A stretch of 21,176 nucleotides of DNA from a virus: IMG/VR virus record IMGVR_UViG_3300029893_000215, positions 1 to 21,176 of that record; one strand, written 5' to 3'. The position numbers and the translations under genes were made by a program. Under the pieces are notes generated by a model. It ran no database searches and was not told the origin of the DNA. It worked only from the letters and a program-made list of their open reading frames with translations. Below, piece after piece: positions 14,349 to 20,761 of the stretch (its first letter is position 1; the number at the start of each line of letters is the position of its first letter).

Positions 14349-14842
14349 CGCAGCCCCCCGTTCGCCGGCCGGCTGAAGACCTTGGCCGGGCCGCTGTATT
14401 CGACCAGGCCACCACTGGGCGGCGCGCTGGCCGGATCGCCGAGGCTGATCTTGCCGCCCGCGATGTCCCGCAGCGTGGCCACGGCCGCGTCGCGGCGCTT
14501 CTGGATGACCTCGGTCACCTGGTCGTCGTAGAGATTGTGGCGCGCCAGATCGCAGGCCAGCCGACGGATGATCGCCGGCGACGGATCGAGCGGCACGCGG
14601 TAACGCGAGGCGACGTAGCCGTCGATCTCGCTGGCGGCATCGGCCAGCGCCCCCTGAACGAGGGCCAGCACGGCGGCGGAAGCCGCCTGCTCCTCGGCCG
14701 TGAAGCCGGACATGTCGCCGCCTGCCGCCGCCGTCGCCAGCATCTGCGCCGTGACCAGGCGCGGAATGCTTCGGTCGGCGCGCTGCGCGATCTCCTCGGC
14801 GGAGAAGCGCTCCAGCAGGTTGGCGGCGGTGGCGTAGGTCAT
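14345..14842 (-). CDS. Mu gp36-like head completion protein (DUF1320)
   Basis: The 165-residue protein fits DUF1320 (PF07030): MTYATAANLLERFSAEEIAQ at the start, LADAASEIDGYVASRYRVPL near residues 92-111, then LARHNLYDD and a C-terminal GLVEYSGPAKVFSRP. It is likely a connector/adaptor protein between portal and tail, related to gp6/gp15-type adaptors, but this role is inferred. The stop overlaps the G start by four bases. Confidence 0.92.
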   Translation of the reverse strand: MTYATAANLLERFSAEEIAQRADRSIPRLVTAQMLATAAAGGDMSGFTAEEQAASAAVLALVQGALADAASEIDGYVASRYRVPLDPSPAIIRRLACDLARHNLYDDQVTEVIQKRRDAAVATLRDIAGGKISLGDPASAPPSGGLVEYSGPAKVFSRPANGGLR

Positions 14843-14848
14843 GAGACG

Positions 14849-15058
14849 TTACTCGGTTGCCGGAACTTCGATCTCGACCTCGACCACGGAAAGCATCGGC
14901 TCTGCCTTGAGCTGGGCGATCTGTTCCTTGGTGAAACCGGAAACGGGCACGTCCTGGGCATCCTTGCTCCAGGCGCGACCGGCGCGGCGAAAGCCGGCGA
15001 CCTTGGCGCTCACGCGCAGGCCGGCGACTTTCTTCGTCTTGGATTTCTGTTCTGCCAT
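14849..15058 (-). CDS. Small FluMu_N-type protein (Mu gp35-like position)
   Basis: This 69-residue protein has a Lys/Arg-rich start and the segment GLRVSAKVAGFRRAGRAWSK, the HI1506/FluMu_N-type fold (PF17891). A compact acidic C-terminus follows (SVVEVEIEVPATE). Similar small proteins stand directly after the major capsid gene in Mu-like phages; the function is not established. GAGGAG lies 8 bases before the ATG. Its TAA sits in a GTAACG context, like several other stops here. Confidence 0.8.
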   Translation of the reverse strand: MAEQKSKTKKVAGLRVSAKVAGFRRAGRAWSKDAQDVPVSGFTKEQIAQLKAEPMLSVVEVEIEVPATE

Positions 15059-15081
15059 GTTCAGACTCCTCTGGATTCAAT

Positions 15082-15133
15082 CCCCCTCCGCACAGCGCGG
15101 AGGGGGCATCACGGTTCAGGCCTCAAGCGGCCT
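15082..15133 (-). ncRNA. Two tandem RNA hairpins downstream of the capsid gene (candidate Mu-gpT downstream element)
   Basis: In the 93-bp gap after the capsid gene, CCCCCTCCGC (15082-15091) and GCGGAGGGGG (15097-15106) form a perfect 10-bp stem with a 5-base loop. Just upstream in the mRNA, AGGCC and GGCCT (15118-15133) form a 5-bp stem with a 6-base loop. Neither is followed by a U-run, so this is not a standard terminator. A conserved structured RNA has been described downstream of Mu-like gpT genes (Mu-gpT-DE motif, recalled from comparative RNA searches); the place matches, but I cannot verify its consensus. It could set mRNA stability or relative expression of the abundant capsid message. 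Confidence 0.5.
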
Positions 15134-15151
15134 CTCAGGGTGTTATGCGGA

Positions 15152-16189
15152 TCAGCCGGCGCCGGTCGAGCCCAGCGCGGTCTGCCAGAAGCCGTAGCCG
15201 CCGGCGGCGCGCGCCTCGGCGCCGAACTTGAACTTCTTGCGGTTGAACACGTCGTCGGCCTGCGGGTCGGTCTGCTGCACGAACACCGGCGCCTTGCGCT
15301 GCTGGTAGATGAATGGCTTGACGGCCTTCGTGGTATCCAGCAGGAACCAGGCGGTGTCCGAGGTCAGGCGCGCATCGCACACCACCTGCGCCGTACCCTT
15401 GTAGGGGTTGGCCTTGCCGTCGTCGAGGCGGTCGTTATTGACCAGAGCGAGCGCGACATGCTCCAGGGCCGGCGGCACCAACAGCACGTTCGGGGTGATG
15501 TTGAGCGGACGGCCCTCGTCATCCTTGAACTTGCGCATGGCCGTGCGGGCGGCGCCGTAGCTGGCGATGGCTGCGGCCTGCGTGGCGCAGGACAGCGCGA
15601 CGGTGAGCTTGTTCGATACGCTCACCCCGGCCACCTGGTGGTCGGTATCGAAGAAATACTGCCCATCGAAGCAGGGGTTGGTGAATCCGCCGTTGACCAG
15701 ATCCATCACGATCTCGTCGGGCAGCTGCGCGGCCGACTCGCCGGCCATCTGCGCCTGCGGCGCGTAAATGCCGAGCTGATCATCCTCGATGTCGTTGCGG
15801 TCGACCTCGACGGTGGCCTCCCAATCCTTGTTCTGGATGGTGTACTTGCCGGCCTCAAGGCTCTTGATGTTCTTGTCGCCGATCCACTCCCGCATCTTCG
15901 GGAACTTGGAGAGCCAGGCGTAATCGTTCTGACCCGAGACGGAAGGGATCAACATCGCGATCTTGTCCCACACCTTGGGCGCGGCGCCGAAGGCGTTGTT
16001 GAAGGTTGCCTTCAGGCTGATGAAGACGCTGTTGATGGCTTCCTTGTTCACCAGCATTCCGGCGAGCGCGATGGCCGGCAGCGCTTCGGGGTCGAGCGTT
16101 ACCGGGGGAACGGCCGCGCCGGCGGGCAGGGCCAGAAACGCCGCAACGCCGGCGGCGGCGAGAGCGACGAGTTTGAGCAGGGATTTCAT
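15152..16189 (-). CDS. T: Major capsid protein T (Mu-like gpT) with signal-peptide-like N-terminus
   Basis: Residues 45-345 match the Mu major head subunit (PF10124). MLVNKEAINSVFISLKATFN aligns with the start of Mu T. KIAMLIPSVSGQNDYAWLSK, the MREWIGDKNIKSLEAGKY stretch, the VDRNDIEDDQLGIYAP motif and a C-terminal KFKFGAEARAAGGYGFWQ follow, all HK97-type shell features. The chosen start adds 44 residues: a Lys pair, about 18 hydrophobic residues and LPAGAA, very like a Sec signal peptide. AGGAGA lies 8 bases before this ATG, whereas the ATG at 16057 (residue 45) has no such site, so the long form is favoured. Confidence 0.93.
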   Translation of the reverse strand: MKSLLKLVALAAAGVAAFLALPAGAAVPPVTLDPEALPAIALAGMLVNKEAINSVFISLKATFNNAFGAAPKVWDKIAMLIPSVSGQNDYAWLSKFPKMREWIGDKNIKSLEAGKYTIQNKDWEATVEVDRNDIEDDQLGIYAPQAQMAGESAAQLPDEIVMDLVNGGFTNPCFDGQYFFDTDHQVAGVSVSNKLTVALSCATQAAAIASYGAARTAMRKFKDDEGRPLNITPNVLLVPPALEHVALALVNNDRLDDGKANPYKGTAQVVCDARLTSDTAWFLLDTTKAVKPFIYQQRKAPVFVQQTDPQADDVFNRKKFKFGAEARAAGGYGFWQTALGSTGAG

Positions 16190-16232
16190 GGGGATGTCTC
16201 CTGGTGATTGCGGGGTTGTGCTGCGGGTCGCG

Positions 16233-16625
16233 TTACTCGACCCAGACGCCGTCGGATTCGACGCCGATCACGATGCCGGCCGCCGACTGCGTGTTGCCGC
16301 CGGCATTGGTCCCGGACACGGTCTCGTCGTCCTCGATGTAGCAGACCTTGCCGAGGCTGGCCTGCGTTACCGCGTCGGTTGCGCTGTTGGCGAACTTGAA
16401 CGCCTTCTTGCGGCGCACCAGCACGGTCTTGTCGCCGTCGGCGCCGCCGGTGTTATCCACCGCCTCCTCGGCGCGACCGAGATAGGTCAGCGTGGTGGCA
16501 GTGGCGCCGGGGGTGGCGTAGCCGGTGGCGTCGGCCGCGACGATCTTGCCGGCGCCGATGACGGCGTCGGCGGCTACCGGGACGGCGATCAGTTCGCCGT
16601 CCTTCATGGGAGTATTGCGATCCAT
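16233..16625 (-). CDS. Probable capsid decoration or head stabilising protein
   Basis: This 130-residue protein sits between protease/scaffold and capsid gene, the usual place for a gpD-like cement protein. It starts MDRNTPMKDGELIAVPVAAD, then GAGKIVAADATGYATP, a pattern of short beta strands found in DUF2190-like cement proteins. VLVRRKKAFKFANSATDAV and IEDDETVSGTNAGGNTQSAA follow, ending VIGVESDGVWVE. I cannot name a precise family. AGGAGA precedes the ATG, and a 6-bp hairpin (16225-16243) surrounds the stop codon. Confidence 0.7.
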   Translation of the reverse strand: MDRNTPMKDGELIAVPVAADAVIGAGKIVAADATGYATPGATATTLTYLGRAEEAVDNTGGADGDKTVLVRRKKAFKFANSATDAVTQASLGKVCYIEDDETVSGTNAGGNTQSAAGIVIGVESDGVWVE

Positions 16626-16650
16626 CGTGTTCTCCTGTCAGGTGGAAGGA

Positions 16651-17166
16651 TCAGGCCGCCGCAACCGCTTCGGCAGCGAGCGTCTTGGCGTAGTCTTCGG
16701 GGGTGACGCCCATCGCCTTGCAGACGGCAAGCTGGGTGTCGGTGAGCGTGGTGCCGTTGCCGCCGGCCGGCTTGTCGCCGCCGGTCTGGGTAGCGCCCGG
16801 CTTGGCGATCACCGGCTGGGCATCGATGAAGCCCTTGAGCGCGGCCAGATCGCCGGCCAGCTTGCGGGCGTGCGGCTCGGTGGCGGGGGTGAGCTTGCCG
16901 GCGGCGAGGCCGTCGGCGATCACCTTGTCGACCTCGGCCTGCGCCTTCTCGGCCTTGAGGGCGGCGAGCTCGGTGGTGGCGGTGGCCAGCTCGGTGCGCA
17001 CGGCGGTGAGCGTGGCGACCTCGACGTATCTGGCGGGATCGGGCGCTTGCGCCTTGAGGGCGGCCAGCTCGGCCTGGATCGGCGCGGTTTTGGCGTTCAG
17101 CGCGGCGAGCGCCTCGGCCTCGGTAGCCGTCTCGGACAAGCCGAGCGCAGCGAGCAATGCTTTCAT
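16651..17166 (-). CDS. Z: Nested in-frame scaffolding protein (Mu Z-like)
   Basis: An internal ATG in the protease frame (MKALLAALGLSETATEAEAL) has GGAGG 9 bases upstream, better than any start of the full gene. The 171-residue product would be the helical C-terminal part alone: an Ala/Glu/Lys heptad-like stretch (AELAALKAQ, ATTELAALKAEKAQAEVDK), then a Pro/Gly linker and the small LTDTQLAVCKAMGVTPEDYA end. In Mu the scaffold Z is made from an internal start of I in the same way. Expression as a separate protein is inferred from the ribosome-binding site and precedent. Confidence 0.75.
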   Translation of the reverse strand: MKALLAALGLSETATEAEALAALNAKTAPIQAELAALKAQAPDPARYVEVATLTAVRTELATATTELAALKAEKAQAEVDKVIADGLAAGKLTPATEPHARKLAGDLAALKGFIDAQPVIAKPGATQTGGDKPAGGNGTTLTDTQLAVCKAMGVTPEDYAKTLAAEAVAAA

Positions 17167-17727
17167 AGGTTCATCCTCCATGAAGAGCGCGGAAAGAGCC
17201 GCCGCGCCGGCTAAATCGGTGAGGCCATCGAGGCCGGGATCATTCACCAAGGCAGCATGCGCAAAGCCCTGCACGGCGCCAGTGCGGCTGTCGTAAGGAA
17301 ACACGGGGCTGATGTAGCGGTATTCCTTGTCGGCGATCATCTGCGCAGCCCGCACCGTCCACTCGACATCGACGGCGTAGATGCCGTCAGCGCGCAGTTC
17401 GAGGCCGCCGATCCATCCGGCAGCCGGGGCCGGCTTGCCGTTCTCGGCGGCGTTCAGCGTCTGGTGCTCGTAGTCGATAACCGGCTGCTTTACCATCCCG
17501 GCACGCAAGGCAACAATAGAGCGCGCCCTGTCTTCGGTGAGGAGCCAGCCGTTCGGAACCTTGTCCGCCCAGAACGAACCCGCCGCCGGCAGGAAACGGC
17601 CGAGGGGGATCAGGCGGAACTCGGTGGGCGCGTTACCGCCCGCCGTCAGATCGACGGAGAGAGCGGCGACGGCGAAATGGGAAGGAAGGCGGCGCGACAT
17701 GACCGGCATGTTGCCGATGCGCCGCAC
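16651..17727 (-). CDS. I: Prohead protease I (Mu-like_Pro)
   Basis: The 358-residue product combines an N-terminal protease (PF10123, about residues 15-185) with a C-terminal Ala/Glu/Lys-rich helical scaffold part. Typical are FRLIPLGRF, VIDYEHQTL with a likely catalytic histidine, PAAGWIGGLELRADGIYAVD, ADKEYRYISPVF and HAALVNDPGLDGL. It processes the scaffold and matures the head. The GTG at 17727 is the longest start; ATGs at 17709 and 17700 are equally possible, and none has a strong Shine-Dalgarno. An internal ATG at 17166 probably produces the free scaffold. A non-coding gap with a terminator lies upstream. Confidence 0.9.
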   Translation of the reverse strand: MRRIGNMPVMSRRLPSHFAVAALSVDLTAGGNAPTEFRLIPLGRFLPAAGSFWADKVPNGWLLTEDRARSIVALRAGMVKQPVIDYEHQTLNAAENGKPAPAAGWIGGLELRADGIYAVDVEWTVRAAQMIADKEYRYISPVFPYDSRTGAVQGFAHAALVNDPGLDGLTDLAGAAALSALFMEDEPMKALLAALGLSETATEAEALAALNAKTAPIQAELAALKAQAPDPARYVEVATLTAVRTELATATTELAALKAEKAQAEVDKVIADGLAAGKLTPATEPHARKLAGDLAALKGFIDAQPVIAKPGATQTGGDKPAGGNGTTLTDTQLAVCKAMGVTPEDYAKTLAAEAVAAA

Positions 17728-17850
17728 CCAGTTCCATTAACGCCGGTTAGAAACTGCCCGAAGGGAAAGAAACACCGAAAACCCGAAAATCGCCTCGCGC
17801 GCGGCGGGCGGCAATAGCGTTACCGGCGCGTTACCCGGCCCGTGGTGCGA

Positions 17851-17897
17851 TTTTTTTGCCCCCGCAGGCATCAGCGCAGCCGTCGGGGGTAAAAAAA
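17851..17897. terminator. Bidirectional intrinsic terminator between the F-like gene and I
   Basis: Seven T residues, then GCCCCCG, a 19-base loop, CGGGGGT and seven A residues form a symmetrical stem. Read on either strand, a GC stem is followed by a U-run. On the minus strand it would end the transcript coming from terminase, portal and F, which implies a fresh promoter before I, as Mu has. Confidence 0.8.
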
Positions 17898-17939
17898 CGC
17901 GCTACGGCGATTTCCCTCTTTAGGTGCTATGCTTCTCCT

Positions 17940-18042
17940 GCGGGCGCGACACGGTGATATTCCCCCGGCCGTAGCACGGCAGCAATGCCGGAGCGCCATG
18001 TGGGGTTGCCGGGAAACCGGACTGGGGGGCCCCACCGCCCGC
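17940..18042. ncRNA. Candidate structured RNA or DNA fold upstream of the central terminator
   Basis: GCGGGCG (17940-17946) pairs with CGCCCGC (18036-18042), closing about 90 bases. Inside, GTGGGG (18000-18005) pairs with CCCCAC (18030-18035) around a CCGG-GAAA-CCGG tetraloop hairpin (18009-18020), and GCCGT/ACGGC (17968-17980) makes another hairpin. TCCCCC (17961-17966) could pair with GGGGGG (18024-18029) as a pseudoknot. No ORF is present. The strand cannot be decided; the minus strand would be part of the late mRNA. It matches no RNA family I know. Confidence 0.4.
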
Positions 18043-18045
18043 TAC

Positions 18046-19224
18046 TCACTTTTCTTTCCCCTTCGCCAGCAGCCTGCGCACTTCCTCGTCGCGCTTGACC
18101 TGTTTGCTCGACAGTCGACGGAAGCTGGTCAGGAAAGCCGCGCGCCCGGTCTGCGTCGCCTTGACCACCGAAACGTAGCCTTCTTCCTCCAGCAGAAAGA
18201 GCATCGCCTTGTCGCTCTCCCGAATCGCTCGCCCGCGCGCCAGCGCATCCTGGACATAGCGGTATTCGTCGGCGGCGATCTCGGGGTGTTCCTTTGCCTG
18301 CTTGGTCATCGTCGCCGACGACAGGCGCACGACATCCGTCCGCAGGCCCATGCCGGCCGCGTGCGCGGCGCGCAGCGTGCCGATGGGCCAATCGCCGACA
18401 GGCGCCTTGAGCCATTCCGAGAACGATCCGCCGGCCAGCGCTGTCACGGCCGCCGGGCGCAGGTCGGCCGGCAGGCGCTCGATCTTACCGGCCATGAACT
18501 CGATCAGGTTGGCGCGGCGCCCTCCCGGCGGGTAGTTGAATTCCGGCGCCACCCCGACGGGCACGCGCTGCGTCTCGCCGGTGCGCTTGTTGGTGTAGTC
18601 GGTGTAACGCTCGGCCGGCGCGGTGCCGACCCTGAGGCCGCGCCGCGCCAACTGCCGCTCGCCCATCTGGATCACGCGGCACTTGCAGCCCCACGCCTTG
18701 ACCGGGTAGTGCGCCCGCCACCAGGGATCGTCCGCCGGCAGCACCAGGCCGTCCCAGGCCGCGTGTTCCTTGCGTTCGTGCGGACTGGGGGTGTGGTCGT
18801 ACATCAGGTATGGCAGGCTCGCCTTGGCGTCCTGGATGCGTTCCCACTGGCCCTCGGCGTGCGCCGTGCGCAGGTTGGTATCGTAGATGGTCTTGAGCCG
18901 GCGCGTGCTGCCGAGCTGCACTTCCTTGATTTCGCCGGTGGCGGGGTCGGGCATCGTGGCCTTGCCCCACCAGCCGCGCTTGACCAGGTTGGGCTTGAGG
19001 TTCGCCTTGAAGGTCTCGAAGGTGGTGCCGTCAATCAAGGCGGCATCGACCTGGGCGCGAATGTCGGCGAGCAGGTCGATCTGCATGGCCTTGGCCACGG
19101 TGAACGCGGCCTGGTGCTCCTGCTGCCAGACGTCGCGGTGATCGAAGCCGACCTTGTAGCCCTTCTGGCGGAAGTAGGCGATGGCCTCCTCCGGCGGCAG
19201 CGCCTTGAGTTCAATCCTCGGCAT
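18046..19224 (-). CDS. F: Head morphogenesis protein (Mu F/gp30-like) with C-terminal barnase/EndoU-like nuclease domain
   Basis: The 392-residue protein carries the Mu F/SPP1 gp7 domain (PF04233) at about residues 50-185. Its hallmarks are TIYDTNLRTAHAEGQWERIQ, HERKEHAAWDG (His149, His154 region) and PVKAWGCKCRVIQ with paired cysteines at 180/182. It is a minor head protein made with the portal. Residues about 295-375 look like an added domain of the phage barnase-EndoU-colicin E5 (PBECR) type: EHPEIAADEYRYVQDALARG, then FLLEEEGYVSVVKAT and AAFLTSFRRL, the usual strand and Ser-x-Arg ending of such RNases. The gene overlaps the portal gene by 14 bases. The nuclease assignment is by eye. Confidence 0.88.
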   Translation of the reverse strand: MPRIELKALPPEEAIAYFRQKGYKVGFDHRDVWQQEHQAAFTVAKAMQIDLLADIRAQVDAALIDGTTFETFKANLKPNLVKRGWWGKATMPDPATGEIKEVQLGSTRRLKTIYDTNLRTAHAEGQWERIQDAKASLPYLMYDHTPSPHERKEHAAWDGLVLPADDPWWRAHYPVKAWGCKCRVIQMGERQLARRGLRVGTAPAERYTDYTNKRTGETQRVPVGVAPEFNYPPGGRRANLIEFMAGKIERLPADLRPAAVTALAGGSFSEWLKAPVGDWPIGTLRAAHAAGMGLRTDVVRLSSATMTKQAKEHPEIAADEYRYVQDALARGRAIRESDKAMLFLLEEEGYVSVVKATQTGRAAFLTSFRRLSSKQVKRDEEVRRLLAKGKEK

Positions 19225-20761
19225 TCACCCGCCCCCAGATCGCGGCGGCGAAGTCGCCTTGGGCGATCAGCTCGGCCAGGGCAGAGGTGTCCATCCGTTC
19301 GAGCACCTGCGGCAGCCGGGCGCGGAATTCCTCCAGCGTCTTGCACTCTTCCATCAGCCGCTCGATGGGCGACACCAGCGGATTGGTAACGCGCTCCCAG
19401 TCGCTGGCCATGTCGTCGGCCAGGGCATCCAGCTCGTCGGTGGCATCCGCGCCCTCGGCCTTCAGCGCCGCCAGCGCGGCCCTGGTCTTGCCCTCCGGCG
19501 GCGGGGGCGGATCGCCGCCCAGCGTGGGCTCGTCGCCTTCCGGCTGCGGGATGCGGCCCTTCTCATGCACCCACGCCACCGGGATCGTGCGCATGCCGGC
19601 CGTGACCAGCTTGCCGACGCTGTCGGCCAGCGCGGAGAGATCCTCGGCCTCGCCGGTATCGAACACCAGGCGCGGGCAGCGGCGCGGGCTGTCGATGCCG
19701 CGATTGAGAGCCAGCAGCGAATAGATCAGGTCGAGCGTGATGGTGCCGGCGATCTGCCGGGCGTCGGCGTTGCGGATGTCGTCGCGCACCTCGCCGTGCA
19801 GCTGGGCGTTACCGGAGCCGAGGCCGGACGCCTTGGCCTCGGCGCTCATGGTCTGGCCGAGGATGGCCTTGCTTTCGGCGCTATCGGCCCAGCCCATCAT
19901 CGCCAGGTGCGGCGTGCTGTCGCCGCCGCCGGTGACTTTCTGGATTTCGAGCTGCATGTCGGCCGGCATGATGGCGCGGGCGTCGTGGCCCAGCGCCGTC
20001 ACGGCGCGCATCAGGCTGGCTTTCTCGTCGGCGCTGGCGCCCTGGTAATACTTGCCCACCACCATCGGCAGGCCGTAGGTTTCGAGGAACTCGGCGAAGT
20101 CGCCCAGGGCATAGGCCTTGTAGAGGAAGGGCCAGACGAGCGTGCGGTGCAGGCCCATGCGCCCCATGTAGCCAGTCTTCGGTTTGCCGTGGGTGTGCAG
20201 CACCCAGCCGAAGGGCTGGAGCGGCGCGCCGTCCACGGCGGCATCGAGCAGGCGCAGCTCGCGCCGGTTCTGCGAGAGGCGGAACCATTCTTGCGGGCGC
20301 GGGAAGAAGGCGGGCAGCCATTCGCGTCCCTCCTGTCGCCACTCAAGCTCGACGGGCGCGAAGCCGTGGCCGACGCCCTCCATCAGGGCGAGGATCAGAT
20401 CCTCGATGGGGTCGATGGCATCGGTCAGCACTTCCTTGACCCACTCGGCGTCGGCCTTTTCCTTCGCGCTGGCGTTCCTGGGCGGGACGATGTCCCAGTC
20501 CAGCCCCATCACGGCCAGCTTGCGCTTCATCATCTCGGCGTAGAGGTGCGCGTCGCGCTCTTCCATGTCGGCGAAGAGGCGATGCTGCGCCGTCAGGTCG
20601 CCGTCGTCGGCGGATCGCAGGATCGAGGCCAGGCGCGACGGCGTGAGACCGCCGAGCATCGGCGTGAGGTACTGATTCTCCAGCGTGGCGATGCGGCTGG
20701 TCTGCGGTTCCTTGAGTGCGCCGGTGTCGATGGGGTTGCCGTGTTGGTCGAGGATCTTCAT
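19211..20761 (-). CDS. Portal protein (Mu gp29-like, DUF935)
   Basis: This 516-residue portal (PF06074) forms the dodecameric DNA channel at the head vertex. It starts MKILDQHGNPIDTGALKEPQ, then LTPSRLASILRSADDGDLTA, MEERDAHLYAEMMKRKLAVM and LDWDIVPP. EGVGHGFAPVELEW, ALGDFAEFLETYGLPMVVGK and ADSAESKAILGQTMSAEAKA follow; all are family signatures. A Pro/Gly-rich stretch (GGDPPPPPEG, about residues 418-427) precedes the helical C-terminus. The ATG shares its A with the terminase stop (TGATG), so the two are coupled. Confidence 0.95.
   Translation of the reverse strand: MKILDQHGNPIDTGALKEPQTSRIATLENQYLTPMLGGLTPSRLASILRSADDGDLTAQHRLFADMEERDAHLYAEMMKRKLAVMGLDWDIVPPRNASAKEKADAEWVKEVLTDAIDPIEDLILALMEGVGHGFAPVELEWRQEGREWLPAFFPRPQEWFRLSQNRRELRLLDAAVDGAPLQPFGWVLHTHGKPKTGYMGRMGLHRTLVWPFLYKAYALGDFAEFLETYGLPMVVGKYYQGASADEKASLMRAVTALGHDARAIMPADMQLEIQKVTGGGDSTPHLAMMGWADSAESKAILGQTMSAEAKASGLGSGNAQLHGEVRDDIRNADARQIAGTITLDLIYSLLALNRGIDSPRRCPRLVFDTGEAEDLSALADSVGKLVTAGMRTIPVAWVHEKGRIPQPEGDEPTLGGDPPPPPEGKTRAALAALKAEGADATDELDALADDMASDWERVTNPLVSPIERLMEECKTLEEFRARLPQVLERMDTSALAELIAQGDFAAAIWGRVNAED

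Larger units (their letters stand above)
17728..18045. other. 318-bp non-coding gap in the head operon (possible gyrase site and late promoter for I)
   Basis: No convincing gene lies between the F-like gene and protease I, the only large gap in the late operon. From I outward it holds an A-rich stretch with AAAC/GAAAA runs (17751-17800), two copies of GCGTTACC-like sequence 11 bp apart (17816-17834), a bidirectional terminator, and a foldable segment. In Mu the gap just upstream of I carries the strong gyrase site needed for replication of the centre of the genome, and late promoter PI. The gap lies about 17 kb from the right end, near the middle of a 35-37 kb phage. No -10/-35 or gyrase motif can be assigned with certainty. 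Confidence 0.5.

Noticed and set aside
15082-15106. Intrinsic terminator after the capsid gene
   Set aside because: The stem is strong but no T-run follows on either strand, so it was recorded as a structured RNA.
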